Source: JAENVU01 sp963765075
GTDB lineage: Bacteria; Actinomycetota; Acidimicrobiia; IMCC26256; JAENVU01
Assembly: GCA_963765075.1 (NCBI GenBank)
Contig: CAVXVA010000008.1
Coordinates: 744,001 to 808,000 of the forward strand
Direction: 5' to 3'
DNA length: 64,000 bases
Both the position numbers and the translations under genes were made by a program. The notes below the pieces were generated by a model. The model was not told the DNA's origin. It worked only from the letters and a program-made list of their open reading frames with translations, and did not search any database. Below are positions 45,631 through 54,944 of the stretch, piece after piece. Each line of letters starts with the position of its first letter. Position 1 is the stretch's first letter.

Positions 45631-47055
45631 GTGACCGCACCTCAGCGTGAAGTCGATCGCGCCACGATTCAGGGTCGGCACTCTCATGTTGCCGGAGTCG
45701 AGGAGTACCTCGGCATCCGCTACGCCGAACCGCCGACCGGTGCGCGCCGCTTCCGGGCACCCGTGGCCTCGACCGCGCACGGCATGATCGCGGCAACCGA
45801 GTTCGGTCCCGCGGCGCCCCAGTTGGCCGGTTCCGGGACGGTGCCGGGCGACACGACCCCGGACCGCATGGACGAAGATTGCCTCTTCCTCAATGTGTGG
45901 GCTCCGAGCAGTCCGGGCCCACGCCCGGTGTTCGTCTGGTTCTACGGCGGCGGGTTCCTGAGTGGCGCGACGAGCGATCCGACGATCAATGGCGCTCGGC
46001 TCGCGGCACGCGGCGACATGGTCGTCGTGTCGATCGCGTATCGGGTCGGTGCCTTGGGATTCCTGGGTGTGGGCGACACCAACTGCGGCTTGCGCGATCA
46101 GCAGTGTGGGCTCGAGTGGGTGCGGGACCACATCGCTGCGTTCGGGGGCGACCCGGCCCAGGTCACGATCGCGGGCGAGTCCGCAGGTGGAGGCTCAGTG
46201 CTCCACCTGCTCGCGTCGCCAGGGACCTCAAATCTGTTCCATCACGCGATCGTGCAGAGCGGCGCGACCGAGTACACCCGCACCCGCACCGAAGTCGAGC
46301 GCGTGACCGAGATGTACCTCGCCGCGCTCGACGGTGACGATCCGGGCGCGGTGCCCTGGGCGCGGATCATCGAGGCGCAGGGCCAGGCACTGATGCCGTT
46401 GATGATGGAGATGGCCCGCATGCCATTCCATCCCTGCGTGGACGACGACGTCTTGCTCGCTCGTCCCGTCGATGCGTTGGCGGCCGGTGTCGGTCGGAAC
46501 GTCGACCTCGTCGTGGGAACGACCGCCGACGAGATGCGACTGTTCCTGATGGAAGCGAGCCTGGCCGACACCCAGATGCGCAAGCGCGTCGACCGGTACC
46601 TCGGCCGGGACGCCGCGGAGCTCGTCGGTGCCTACCAAGCGATCGTGGGTGAGGACCCGATGGACGTCTGGGCGGCGATCTTCTCGGACCGGGAGATGCA
46701 GCTCCCTGCGCTCGCAGTTGCCGGTGCGCACCAGGGCTCGACCTACCGCTACTCGTTCACCTGGGAGGTCGCGCCTCGCTCGGACGGCCTGCCGCTGCGC
46801 GCCTGTCACGCGGCCGACCTCCCGTTCCCGTTCGCTTCGCTCGACGTCCTCGACTGGCGGCGCTGGTGCGCGGCCGAAGGTGACCCGGATCTCGCCGAAG
46901 CTCTGGTCGACGCCATGCAGGGTGCGTGGTGCGAGTTCGCCCGTACGGGTGATCCGGGCTGGCCCGGTCACGAGTCGGGCCTAGTCATGGAGTTCGGCCG
47001 CGACCTCGGTGCGCGTCCGGATCCGTTGGCACCACGGCTGGCGCTCTGGTCATGA
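45631..47055 (+). CDS. Carboxylesterase type B family protein
   Basis: 474 aa. It shows EEYLGIRYAEPPTGARRF, the oxyanion-hole strand VFVWFYGGGFLSGATS, EDCLFLNVW and the nucleophile elbow VTIAGESAGGGSVLHLL, all typical of type B esterases (cholinesterase/pNB-esterase fold). DDVLLARPVDALAAG and a C-terminal ACHAADLPFPF with the catalytic His complete the triad. Activity on carboxylic esters is likely; the natural substrate is unknown. The next gene starts within its stop (ATGA). Confidence 0.93.
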   Translation: MTAPQREVDRATIQGRHSHVAGVEEYLGIRYAEPPTGARRFRAPVASTAHGMIAATEFGPAAPQLAGSGTVPGDTTPDRMDEDCLFLNVWAPSSPGPRPVFVWFYGGGFLSGATSDPTINGARLAARGDMVVVSIAYRVGALGFLGVGDTNCGLRDQQCGLEWVRDHIAAFGGDPAQVTIAGESAGGGSVLHLLASPGTSNLFHHAIVQSGATEYTRTRTEVERVTEMYLAALDGDDPGAVPWARIIEAQGQALMPLMMEMARMPFHPCVDDDVLLARPVDALAAGVGRNVDLVVGTTADEMRLFLMEASLADTQMRKRVDRYLGRDAAELVGAYQAIVGEDPMDVWAAIFSDREMQLPALAVAGAHQGSTYRYSFTWEVAPRSDGLPLRACHAADLPFPFASLDVLDWRRWCAAEGDPDLAEALVDAMQGAWCEFARTGDPGWPGHESGLVMEFGRDLGARPDPLAPRLALWS

Positions 47056-48131
47056 GTCGCACGTTCCGCTTCCCGGCCATCGATCGCGTCGTGCACGGCG
47101 TCGGCGCGATCGGCGAGGTTCCGGCGATCGTGGCCGAGCTGGGGGCACGCCGGGTCATGGTCGTCACCGGACGGACGCTGGCCACGACCACGGCATTGGT
47201 CGCAGACCTCGAGACGGCACTGGCGGACCGACACGTCGGCACCTTCGCGTGGATGCGAGCCCATGCGCCGCGGGTCGACGTGGACGCCGCGATCGAGATG
47301 GTCGGCGAGATGGATGCCGATCTGCTCGTTGGCTTCGGTGGTTCGAGCGTGACCGACGCGACCAAGATCCTCGCGGTGCGCGCCCGCGAGGAGTCCATCC
47401 CGCAGATCCACATTCCGACCACGCTGTCGGCAGGGGAATGGACCCCGGCCTCGGGCATGACCGGAGACATCCCCGGCGTGAAGACCTATGTGGTGGACCC
47501 GCGCATGGCACCCGCCGCGATCGTGCTCGACCCCGAGGTCACGCGGGCGACGCCGATGGACCTGTGGCTCTCTACCGGCATGAAGTCGATCGACCACGCG
47601 TGCGAGGCGATGTGGGGGCCGCGGGCGCATCCGTTCACCGACACCCTCGCGACCCAGGCCATTCGTACGCTGCGGGTCGAGCTGCCTCGCACCCTCGCCG
47701 AGCCGGACGATCTCGATGCCCGGGAGTCTGCACAGGTCGCCGGGTGGATGAGCATGGCGGGCGTGGTCAACGTCCGCGTCCACCTCTCGCACACGTTGGG
47801 TCACCAGATCGGTGCACGGTGGGACGTGCCGCATGGGTTCACCTCCGGGATCACCGTGCCGCCGGTCATGCGGTACCTCGCCGCCGAGAACGAGTCGGGC
47901 GTAGCAAAGGTGGCTGGCGCCTTCGACGCGGCGACCGTTGATGCAGGTGCGGATGCGATCGGCGTGCTGGTCGCATCGCTGGGGCTGCCGACTCGCTTGC
48001 GCGAGGTCGGTGCCGACCGGGCCGATTTCTCCGCAGTCGCGGAGGCGACCGTCGCGGCCGGGAAGGCGACCGGCTACGTCCCGACCGGGGGCGTCGACGA
48101 CGTGATCACCTTGCTCGATCAGATGTGGTGA
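47052..48131 (+). CDS. Iron-type alcohol dehydrogenase (maleylacetate-reductase-like)
   Basis: 359 aa. The dehydroquinate-synthase-like fold is shown by DLLVGFGGSSVTDATKILA (coenzyme), IPTTLSAGEWTPASG and the metal region HLSHTLGHQIGARWDVPHGF with several His residues. It has no membrane segment. In this family maleylacetate reductases and Fe-alcohol dehydrogenases act in aromatic and alcohol catabolism. ATG 47052 overlaps the esterase stop (ATGA). The 3' end runs 26 bp into the convergent acyl-CoA synthetase gene. Confidence 0.92.
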   Translation: MSRTFRFPAIDRVVHGVGAIGEVPAIVAELGARRVMVVTGRTLATTTALVADLETALADRHVGTFAWMRAHAPRVDVDAAIEMVGEMDADLLVGFGGSSVTDATKILAVRAREESIPQIHIPTTLSAGEWTPASGMTGDIPGVKTYVVDPRMAPAAIVLDPEVTRATPMDLWLSTGMKSIDHACEAMWGPRAHPFTDTLATQAIRTLRVELPRTLAEPDDLDARESAQVAGWMSMAGVVNVRVHLSHTLGHQIGARWDVPHGFTSGITVPPVMRYLAAENESGVAKVAGAFDAATVDAGADAIGVLVASLGLPTRLREVGADRADFSAVAEATVAAGKATGYVPTGGVDDVITLLDQMW

Positions 48132-49573
48132 GTCGTGCCGCCCGCGAGGCGGCGTCGGCGCGGAGTTCGCCTTTGGCGACCTTGCCGCCGCTGGCGCGGG
48201 GGAGGTCGTCGGCGAGGACCACGAAGTGCTCGGGCCAGAGTTCTTTTCCCACCCCCCGGCCGGCGAGGTGGTCGCACAGTTCGGCGAGGGTCGGCGCGGT
48301 CGCTCCCTCGCGCAGCACCGCGTAGACACACACGCGCTCGCCGAAGGTCGGGTCGGGCATGGCCACCGCGGCACTCAACGCGATCGCCGGATGGCTCGAG
48401 ACTTCGTCCTCGACCTGGGCGGCCGAGATGTTCTTGCCGCCGCGGATGATGAAGTCCGACGTGCGGCCCGCAACCGTGAGCACTCCCGCGGCATCGATCG
48501 TGCAGAGGTCGCCCGTACGCATCCAGCCGTCGGCGGTGAACAGTTCCGCGTTGGCCGCGTCGTCCTCGTAGTACCCGAGACAGTTCACCGCGCCGTGGCA
48601 CGCCGCGATCCCCGGACCACCGGCCGCGGTGACGTCGGCCCCGGTGTCGGGATCGAGGAGTCGCACGTTCATCGACGGGATCACGTGACCGGCGGTCCGG
48701 AGCCGAGTGTCGCGATCGTCGTCGAGTCGAGTGGCCGAGAGGGCGCCGGTCTCGTTCGATCCGTAGAACTGCAAGACCCGCGCACCGGTGCGGTCTTCGA
48801 ACTCGGCCGCCCGCTCGTAGGGAACCATCTCGCCGCCGGTGTAGAGCACCCGCAGGCTCGAGAGGTCGTGGTCGGCGAGCGTCGGTGAGTTCAACATCAT
48901 CACGAACTGGGTGCTCACCGCGGCCAGGACGGAGACGCCATAGGTGTCGACCGCAGCGAGCGCCACTTCGGGGGTGAACCGGTCCAGGAGCACGCAGGGC
49001 GCACCGAGGATGGTCGGCGTGAAGTGCGCGGTCCACAGACCGAATCCGAAGGGAGCGGGCAACACGCTCATGAAGACGTCGTCCGCGTTCGAGCGCGCCG
49101 GTGTCGACGGCCAAATCGTGGAAGGCGAACCACCGCGCCTGGTGGTGTTGCACGATCTTGGGCAACCCGGTGGTGCCCGAGGTCGAGTTGAGGAACGACA
49201 ACTCGTCGATGGTGAACGCTCGATGGGGGTCGAGCGGCGGCGGATCCGCCGCCAACCTCGGGAGGGAAGTGAGAAGTTCGACGGCATCCGTCGCGACGGT
49301 GAGATGGTCGAGTTCGCGCGGGCCGGCTCGGGGACCGATCCCGACGACGATCAGCCCGGCGCGCTCCGCCGCGAGGTACGCGACGTGTACGTCGGGGCCG
49401 TCGGGCATCTGCACCGCGATGCGCGTCCCGCGCTCGTACCGATTCGCGAGGCTCGCGGCCACGGCGGTGGCGCGAGTGTCGTACTCCCGCCACGTGAGTG
49501 ATGTCGTTCCGCAGAACGCGAGCGCATCGGGCCGGCTTCTCGCGTGCCGAGCGACGAGATCAGAGAGGGTCAC
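48106..49573 (-). CDS. Acyl-CoA synthetase/AMP-dependent ligase (frameshift near 49,095)
   Basis: About 489 codons, with one extra base near GGCGCGCTCG. Landmarks are TLSDLVARHARSRPDALAF, the P-loop-like FLNSTSGTTGLPKIVQHH, VLQFYGSNETGALS, DGWMRTGDL, the hinge TVAGRTSDFIIRGGKNI and the C-terminal catalytic Lys in SGGKVAKGEL. It activates a carboxylate as an adenylate and transfers it to CoA. The GTG start overlaps the glycosidase stop by 4 bp, so it belongs to the minus-strand operon of amidohydrolase, GH5 and synthetase. The acid it uses is unknown. Confidence 0.82.
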
Positions 49574-51051
49574 GTGGTGGTGGCCTCGACGGTGTAGTCG
49601 TCGCGCACCTTCCCGGTAACACTCCACCCACCGGGAACCCGGGTGCGCGTGACGCGAGTGAGATTGGAGCCGGTCACCGTGGGCCGGGTCGGCCCCGGAT
49701 ACCAGATCTCGATGAGCCCAGGACGGTCGGCGGTTCCGGCGACGGAGAGGTTCCCGGTGCAGCCGGCCTTCCGGGCGGTCAACCGGCCGGGGTTCGCACG
49801 CGGATACGGCCGCCAGGTGCAGGCCCACTGCGGGACGATGCCGAGGTTCTGGTCGCCCGGGCATCGGTTGCGCTGGAAGTGGATGAGGACGGCATCGGGC
49901 GTGCGTTCGGTGTTGTTGACGCTGTGCGGGTCGCCGCACGCTTGGCGCCATTGCCACCAGGCCTCGCCGGCGGTGAGGAGCGCATCCGCTTTCACCGAGA
50001 AGCGCTCGAGGTTGGCTTGGGTCACGTCCGGGTCGGAGAACCACCCGTACTCGCCGATCCACAACGGGGTGCCGTAGGCCTCGGCGCGCGACTGGAAGTA
50101 GTCGAAGATGCCCTCGGTCGCGTCGCCGTAGTTGTGACCTTCGAAGACCAGATTGGAGTCGGTCGAGAAACCGGGTTCGACCGCCGCGCCGTAGACGGTG
50201 GTCTCGAAGAAGATCATGTGTGAACGGGCACTCCGGCGCCTCTCGGCGCGACGAATCGCGTCGATGGCGCGCGAGTAGTACGTGGCCAAGCGCGCCGTCG
50301 CGTCGGGGAGCGTGCCCGGGTTCGGCTCGTTGAACAGGTCGAATCCGGCGACGGCGGGATTGCCCGCGAACTCGCGTGCGAGCTTGCCCCACGTCCGCAC
50401 CAGGGCGGTCTGAATCCCCTCGCGATCCGAGTAGAAGCTGTCGAACGCGGCCCTGACTGCGGGGCTGTCCTCGCGACTTCCGCCCCGGCAGGTGTCGGCG
50501 CCGTCGGTGATCGTCGCCCACTTGGGCGCCCCGTCCCAGCCGATGGCGGGTTCGCGACCGGCCGGACACACGAGGTCGGGCGGCGACGCGATGTACTTGC
50601 CCCACGCGTCCTGGTGCATGTCGATGAGGCTGTAGATGCCGTGTGCCTGCGCGGCGTCGACAGCCCGGTGGATCCGCCGGAGGTAGGCACGGTTGAGCGT
50701 GCCGCGCGTCGGTTCGAGCCGTGACCACGAGACGAGCAGGCGGACCACATTGAACCCGTGGGATTGCATGCGGGCCCAGTCCTTCGCCTTCACCGGTACG
50801 ACAGTTGGGAGTACGTCGTTCGCCTGGTAGTAGTCGCCGAGCGAGTTGACGTTCTGGCCCCGCAACGTCACCTGCCGACCGCGATCGTCGACGATCGCGG
50901 GTTGGTCGCCGTTGATCGCGCGGAGTGGCAGGAGTTCGACCTTGCCGCGCTCGGCCGGCATCGTCGACGGCGCGGCGAGCGCAGTTCCGAGCACTATCGA
51001 CGCGCTCAGGGCGATCACGCTCACCAGAGTTATCCGGGCCGAGCGCTTCAT
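49570..51051 (-). CDS. Secreted glycoside hydrolase family 5-like enzyme (endoglycoceramidase-like)
   Basis: 493 aa. A signal peptide covers about residues 1-27 (SVIALSASIVLGTALAAPS). The GH5 TIM barrel shows GFNVVRLLVSWSRLEP, SLIDMHQDAWGKY, GFDLFNEPNPG with the general acid/base Glu, and LWIGEYGW with the nucleophile Glu. A short beta domain ends the protein. The Met-Asp-Gln/endoglycoceramidase-like layout suggests a glycolipid or beta-glycan substrate. ATG 51051 overlaps the amidohydrolase stop. Secretion plus a downstream acyl-CoA synthetase could supply and activate fatty acids, which is speculative. Confidence 0.88.
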   Translation of the reverse strand: MKRSARITLVSVIALSASIVLGTALAAPSTMPAERGKVELLPLRAINGDQPAIVDDRGRQVTLRGQNVNSLGDYYQANDVLPTVVPVKAKDWARMQSHGFNVVRLLVSWSRLEPTRGTLNRAYLRRIHRAVDAAQAHGIYSLIDMHQDAWGKYIASPPDLVCPAGREPAIGWDGAPKWATITDGADTCRGGSREDSPAVRAAFDSFYSDREGIQTALVRTWGKLAREFAGNPAVAGFDLFNEPNPGTLPDATARLATYYSRAIDAIRRAERRRSARSHMIFFETTVYGAAVEPGFSTDSNLVFEGHNYGDATEGIFDYFQSRAEAYGTPLWIGEYGWFSDPDVTQANLERFSVKADALLTAGEAWWQWRQACGDPHSVNNTERTPDAVLIHFQRNRCPGDQNLGIVPQWACTWRPYPRANPGRLTARKAGCTGNLSVAGTADRPGLIEIWYPGPTRPTVTGSNLTRVTRTRVPGGWSVTGKVRDDYTVEATTT

Positions 51052-52298
51052 CGACGGCCCTCCGGTGGGACGGGCATGCGAAACAGGTCGACGGCGTTCT
51101 GCCAGCAGATCTTCGCGATCTCCGCGTCGGGAACGCCGTGCAACTGCTCGCGCAAGCGCGGCTGGGTGTCGGGCCACGTGGAGTCAGCGTGGGGGTAGTC
51201 CGACTCGACCAGGAGGTGATCGACTCCGATCACATCACGGGTGAGGAACCCCGAGGTGTCGTCGATGGCACAGAACCAGAAGTTTCGCTTCAGGACCTCA
51301 CTCGGAGACAGGTCGACGTCGCGCCACGTGGGGAGGTAGCCGAGCTGATACTCGAAGCAGTGGTCGAGCCGATCGATGAGCCCGGCAACCCAGCCGATGC
51401 CGCCTTCGGAGAGCGCGATCTTGAGTTTGGGGTAGCGCACGGGGATCTTCGAGTACAGCCAGTCGACCGCGGCGTACATGCCGTACGCGAAGAACAACAC
51501 CGCGACGGTCTCGGGTGGCGCGTCGGGAGCGGTCATCGGTGACGTGCCCGACGAACCGACGTGCAGGCACACGACCGTCTCGGTCTCCTCGCAGGCGGCG
51601 AGCATCGGGTCCCAGTACCCGGTATGGAGCGACGGAAGTCCGAGCTTCTCCGGAGCCTCCGAGAACGTCAACGCCTTGAATCCACGTGCCGCGTTCCGCC
51701 GGATCTCGTCGGCTGCGATCACTGGGTCGCGCAACCACGTGATCTGGTTCGGGATGAACCGGTCCGGCGCGGCGCCGCACCAGGCGTCGAGGTGCCAATC
51801 GTTGTACGCGCGCATGGCTGCGAACGCGAGGTCTTCGTCCTCGGGCCAGGTCGTGAGGCGTTGGCCGACGAACCCGGGCAGGAAGCTGGGGAAGCAGAGC
51901 GAGCCCCAGACGCCGTTGATGTCCATGTCGGACAATCGGGCGGTCACGTCCCATGCTCCCCGGCGCATCTCGTCGAATCTCGTCGGTTCGAAGCCGTATT
52001 CGGCGGTCGGGCGGCCCGCCACCGCGTTGAACCCGACATTGGGGAGGAGCTCGCCGTTCCAGAGCCAGGCTTCGCCACCGTCGTCGGTCCCGACGATGCG
52101 TGGAGCGACGTCCTGGTACTTGGTGGGGAACCGGTCCGCGAACGTGTCCGGAGGTTCGACGACGTGATCGTCAACCGAGATGATGGTGGTGAATCGATCA
52201 CGTGGTTCGGGCTCCGGCAAGAACGTGACCGCGCTCCGGCGGCCTTTGGAACCGCCGAATGCCTCGGATGCCTGCAGGTCGTCGAGGGACATTCCCAT
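51048..52298 (-). CDS. Amidohydrolase family protein (metal-dependent TIM barrel)
   Basis: 416 aa. The metal pair DDH in IISVDDHVVEPPDTFADR, VVCLHVGSSG with a His, and LLVESDYPHADSTWPD with the terminal Asp mark an amidohydrolase_2 enzyme. It resembles, but is not a close copy of, the protein at 39.6-40.8 kb. Members of this group occur in actinobacterial degradation clusters with acyl-CoA synthetases, as here. It is the first gene of the minus-strand amidohydrolase, GH5 and acyl-CoA synthetase operon, joined by 4-bp overlaps. Confidence 0.92.
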   Translation of the reverse strand: MGMSLDDLQASEAFGGSKGRRSAVTFLPEPEPRDRFTTIISVDDHVVEPPDTFADRFPTKYQDVAPRIVGTDDGGEAWLWNGELLPNVGFNAVAGRPTAEYGFEPTRFDEMRRGAWDVTARLSDMDINGVWGSLCFPSFLPGFVGQRLTTWPEDEDLAFAAMRAYNDWHLDAWCGAAPDRFIPNQITWLRDPVIAADEIRRNAARGFKALTFSEAPEKLGLPSLHTGYWDPMLAACEETETVVCLHVGSSGTSPMTAPDAPPETVAVLFFAYGMYAAVDWLYSKIPVRYPKLKIALSEGGIGWVAGLIDRLDHCFEYQLGYLPTWRDVDLSPSEVLKRNFWFCAIDDTSGFLTRDVIGVDHLLVESDYPHADSTWPDTQPRLREQLHGVPDAEIAKICWQNAVDLFRMPVPPEGRR

Positions 52299-52310
52299 TC
52301 GTAGGGCCTC

Positions 52311-53045
52311 TCAGTTCAGTGCGTCAGTGGATGCACGGAGCACTGCGCGGGTCGCGCCTACCCAATAGGCATCGGGGGCATTGCGGCGGAGTTCGGCCTT
52401 GAGTTCGGCCCGCCCTGCTCGTGGGAGTGCCTCGAGCTCGCGGCCCGCGCCGAGCGCAGTGAGGGTGATTCGACACATGCGTTCGTAGGTCGCAGCCTTG
52501 TAACAGCCCTCTTCGAGGGTCGGTGCGGTCACGATCGCGCCATGGTTCGCCAAGAGGATGGCGCTGGCACTGCCGATCCGGGCCGCGAGCGAAGCGCCGG
52601 CCGCGGAATCTTCCACGGTGCCGTCATACTCACTCACGGTCACGAGTTCTCCGTCGAAGATGCCCGAGTTCTGATGGCTGATGACCGGATCGACGCCTAT
52701 GCACGCGAGCGCGGTCGCGGCGAGTGGATGACCGTGGACGATCACCGCGGCATCGGGGCGAGCGCGATGGAGCATCGTGTGGAGATGGACTGCCGGTGTG
52801 ATGTCCCACGGCCCGTCGACGATGGCGCCGGCGCGATCGATGGTCATGATGTCAGAGGCGCGCATCTCCTCCCACCACCGACCCCACGGGGTGCACCAGA
52901 GGGTGTCGTCGCCGCGATCCCACGTGAGGTGGCCCGACAGGTTCTCTTGCCAACCCTCGGCCGCCAGGACTCGGTGCGCGATCGCGAATCGTTGACGGTC
53001 GGTGAGATCGACGCCGACGTCGGGAAGTGTCCGCGGCCATGACAT
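52311..53045 (-). CDS. Class II aldolase/adducin family protein
   Basis: 244 aa. Zinc ligands are visible in IVHGHPLAATAL (HxH) and LLANHGAIVTAP, with the NLSGHLTWD substrate loop near the N-terminus. The family includes fuculose-phosphate aldolase and decarboxylases acting on sugar acids, so a small hydroxy/keto substrate is likely. It starts at ATG 53045, preceded by the minus-strand -10 element TAACTT at 6 nt, implying a leaderless message. Confidence 0.92.
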   Translation of the reverse strand: MSWPRTLPDVGVDLTDRQRFAIAHRVLAAEGWQENLSGHLTWDRGDDTLWCTPWGRWWEEMRASDIMTIDRAGAIVDGPWDITPAVHLHTMLHRARPDAAVIVHGHPLAATALACIGVDPVISHQNSGIFDGELVTVSEYDGTVEDSAAGASLAARIGSASAILLANHGAIVTAPTLEEGCYKAATYERMCRITLTALGAGRELEALPRAGRAELKAELRRNAPDAYWVGATRAVLRASTDALN

Positions 53046-53051
53046 CGGCGG

Positions 53052-53057
53052 AAGTTA
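53052..53057 (-). promoter_or_regulatory. Putative -10 element (TAACTT, minus strand) of the class II aldolase gene
   Basis: Minus-strand TAACTT lies 6 nt before the ATG at 53045. Confidence 0.45.
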
Positions 53058-53065
53058 CCCGACGT

Positions 53066-54436
53066 TCAGACCTCGTTGACGGCGAGGATGCGCCCGTCGG
53101 CGATCGCCACCGTGAACGCGGAATAGTCGGCTTCGTTCTGGTCGGCGTAGGCCGTCGCAAAGTCGGCGCCCGCTTCGTCGAACTGGGTTCCCTGTCCCAG
53201 GTAGCCGGTGATCGTGGCCGCATCCACGGAGCTGGCGTGGGCCCGAGCGAGGACCCAGCCGCAATAGTCGGCGTACACCATGAACTCGTCAGGCGTGGCG
53301 TTCGCGAGATCGAACGAATACTTCATGTCCCGCAGCTGGCGGACGTAGAAGTCCCGCCCCCGGCCGGAGCGCGCGAAGCCGAGGAGCATGTCGCTGGCCG
53401 ACTGCATGATGCGTTGCCCGACGACCACGCGTTCGCCCTGCAGCACCGACTCGCCGAGTTCGGGAGTCTCGCCGGCGGGGAGGTAGCGGGCGAGCGACGA
53501 TGGTCCCGCCTCCTTGGCCTGGAGGAACAGCGGCTGGTCGTCGTCGGAGAGGAACAGGGCGATGAAGCATCTCGTGCCGACACTGCCGACGCCACTGACC
53601 TTCATCGCCGCATCGGCGAAGTGGTAGCGATCGAAGATCTGGCGGATCTCCGGTCGGAGTGACATCCGATACCGGTCGAGGAAGTCGGCCACGAGTACCT
53701 GCCAGTCGGGTTCGTCCGAGTGGACGATCACCGGCGGGTTGTCGATGATGCGATAGCCGGATCCATCGTGGGCGGCCAGCTTGGGAAGGAGCTGGCCCGA
53801 GTCCCGCCGGCCGGCCTTCTTGGCGATCGACTGGCGACGGTTCCGCGTCGCACGGTCGGGCGTCATCGCGATGATGTCCGCCAGGTCACGGCGGTCGTAG
53901 CGGATCTGGAGCGGGCTCATGGCCGCGTATTCCCGGAGTCGGTCCCGGTACGAGCGCAGGACACGGGTGACCGCGCTCCGACGTCGCTTGCGGTCGATCC
54001 CGACGTCCCGGCCCGCGATCTCGAAGCTGGTCGCCAGTCGTTTGACGTCCCACTCCCACGGCCCGCGGATGGTCTCGTCGAAGTCGTTGATGTCGAACAC
54101 GAGGTTGCGTTCCGGCGTGGCGTACAGCCCGAAGTTCGAGAGGTGGCAATCCCCACAGAGCTGGGCGTCCCACCCGGTTCGCGGAGTTGCCGCGAGATCA
54201 CTCGCCATGATCTCGGCCGTACCGCGAAAGAAAGTGAACGCGCTGACGGCCATCCGACCGTGCCGGATCGGCACGAGCTCGGAGACTCGATCGGTATTGG
54301 CGGCTTCGACCAAGGCGACCGGGTCGGTCCGGTCTCCGGGGGCCGACCATTCGGCGTGCGAGGTCCGCGGCACCGCAGACCGGCGGGCCTTCCCGGCGGC
54401 GACGCGCTCGGCCAGCGGTACGACGGGGCGGGTCAT
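53066..54436 (-). CDS. DUF2252 family protein
   Basis: 456 aa. It matches the DUF2252 pattern: RMAVSAFTFFRGTAEIMASDL, CGDCHLSNFG and FDINDFDETIRGPWEWDVKRLATS, which look like the catalytic loop and metal motif of a distant kinase-like fold, then KEAGPSSLARYLP and VVVGQRIMQSASDMLLGF. The biological role is not established for the family. ATG 54436 is used because the upstream frame is non-coding. It is followed by the class II aldolase gene but separated by a promoter. Confidence 0.9.
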   Translation of the reverse strand: MTRPVVPLAERVAAGKARRSAVPRTSHAEWSAPGDRTDPVALVEAANTDRVSELVPIRHGRMAVSAFTFFRGTAEIMASDLAATPRTGWDAQLCGDCHLSNFGLYATPERNLVFDINDFDETIRGPWEWDVKRLATSFEIAGRDVGIDRKRRRSAVTRVLRSYRDRLREYAAMSPLQIRYDRRDLADIIAMTPDRATRNRRQSIAKKAGRRDSGQLLPKLAAHDGSGYRIIDNPPVIVHSDEPDWQVLVADFLDRYRMSLRPEIRQIFDRYHFADAAMKVSGVGSVGTRCFIALFLSDDDQPLFLQAKEAGPSSLARYLPAGETPELGESVLQGERVVVGQRIMQSASDMLLGFARSGRGRDFYVRQLRDMKYSFDLANATPDEFMVYADYCGWVLARAHASSVDAATITGYLGQGTQFDEAGADFATAYADQNEADYSAFTVAIADGRILAVNEV

Positions 54437-54455
54437 TCGATCACCGATCTGTTGG

Positions 54456-54944
54456 TCAGCTGGGGTTGTGGATGATCGTCGGTGTCGGGTGCCAGTCGTA
54501 CAGCACCTCAGTACGCAGCACCGCGTCATGGAGCGCGGCATTCCGCCGACTGACGAGAATCCAGAGGAGCGACGGGTAGAAGGAGGCACAGAACACGGCG
54601 CGAGTGAAGGCCCGTACCGGACCCAAGGTGACGCCACCGAGTCCGCTCACGCGGAGACCGAGCACGCTCTTGCCGATGGTGCGACCGGTGCTGCTCCAGC
54701 TACTGCCGAGGTAGAGGACCACGATGGTCCACTGCGCGATGAACGTGAGCCAGACATCTGGTGCGACCACGCTGAAGTTGCGCCGGGTCATGAGGAATCG
54801 GACCACTGCCACGCCGATGAGAATCGTGAAGTAGATGACTTGGACCACCAGGAAGTCGATGGCGTCGGCGGTGACGCGTGAGACGAATCCGGCGTTCCCG
54901 CCTTGGAGCGCCTCGGCCCGCTCGTTGCGGATGGCGCGGCTCAT
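54456..54944 (-). CDS. RDD-family membrane protein
   Basis: 162 aa with three or four hydrophobic segments. The RDD hallmark is here ADAIDFLVVQVIYF near the N-terminus, and STGRTIGKSVLGLRV is the conserved glycine/arginine stretch after the second helix. The function is unknown; some members affect Na+/H+ or Li+ tolerance. Its start overlaps the stop of the nonapeptide-repeat gene by 4 bp. In related actinobacteria the two parts can be a single protein, so they probably work together. Confidence 0.87.
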   Translation of the reverse strand: MSRAIRNERAEALQGGNAGFVSRVTADAIDFLVVQVIYFTILIGVAVVRFLMTRRNFSVVAPDVWLTFIAQWTIVVLYLGSSWSSTGRTIGKSVLGLRVSGLGGVTLGPVRAFTRAVFCASFYPSLLWILVSRRNAALHDAVLRTEVLYDWHPTPTIIHNPS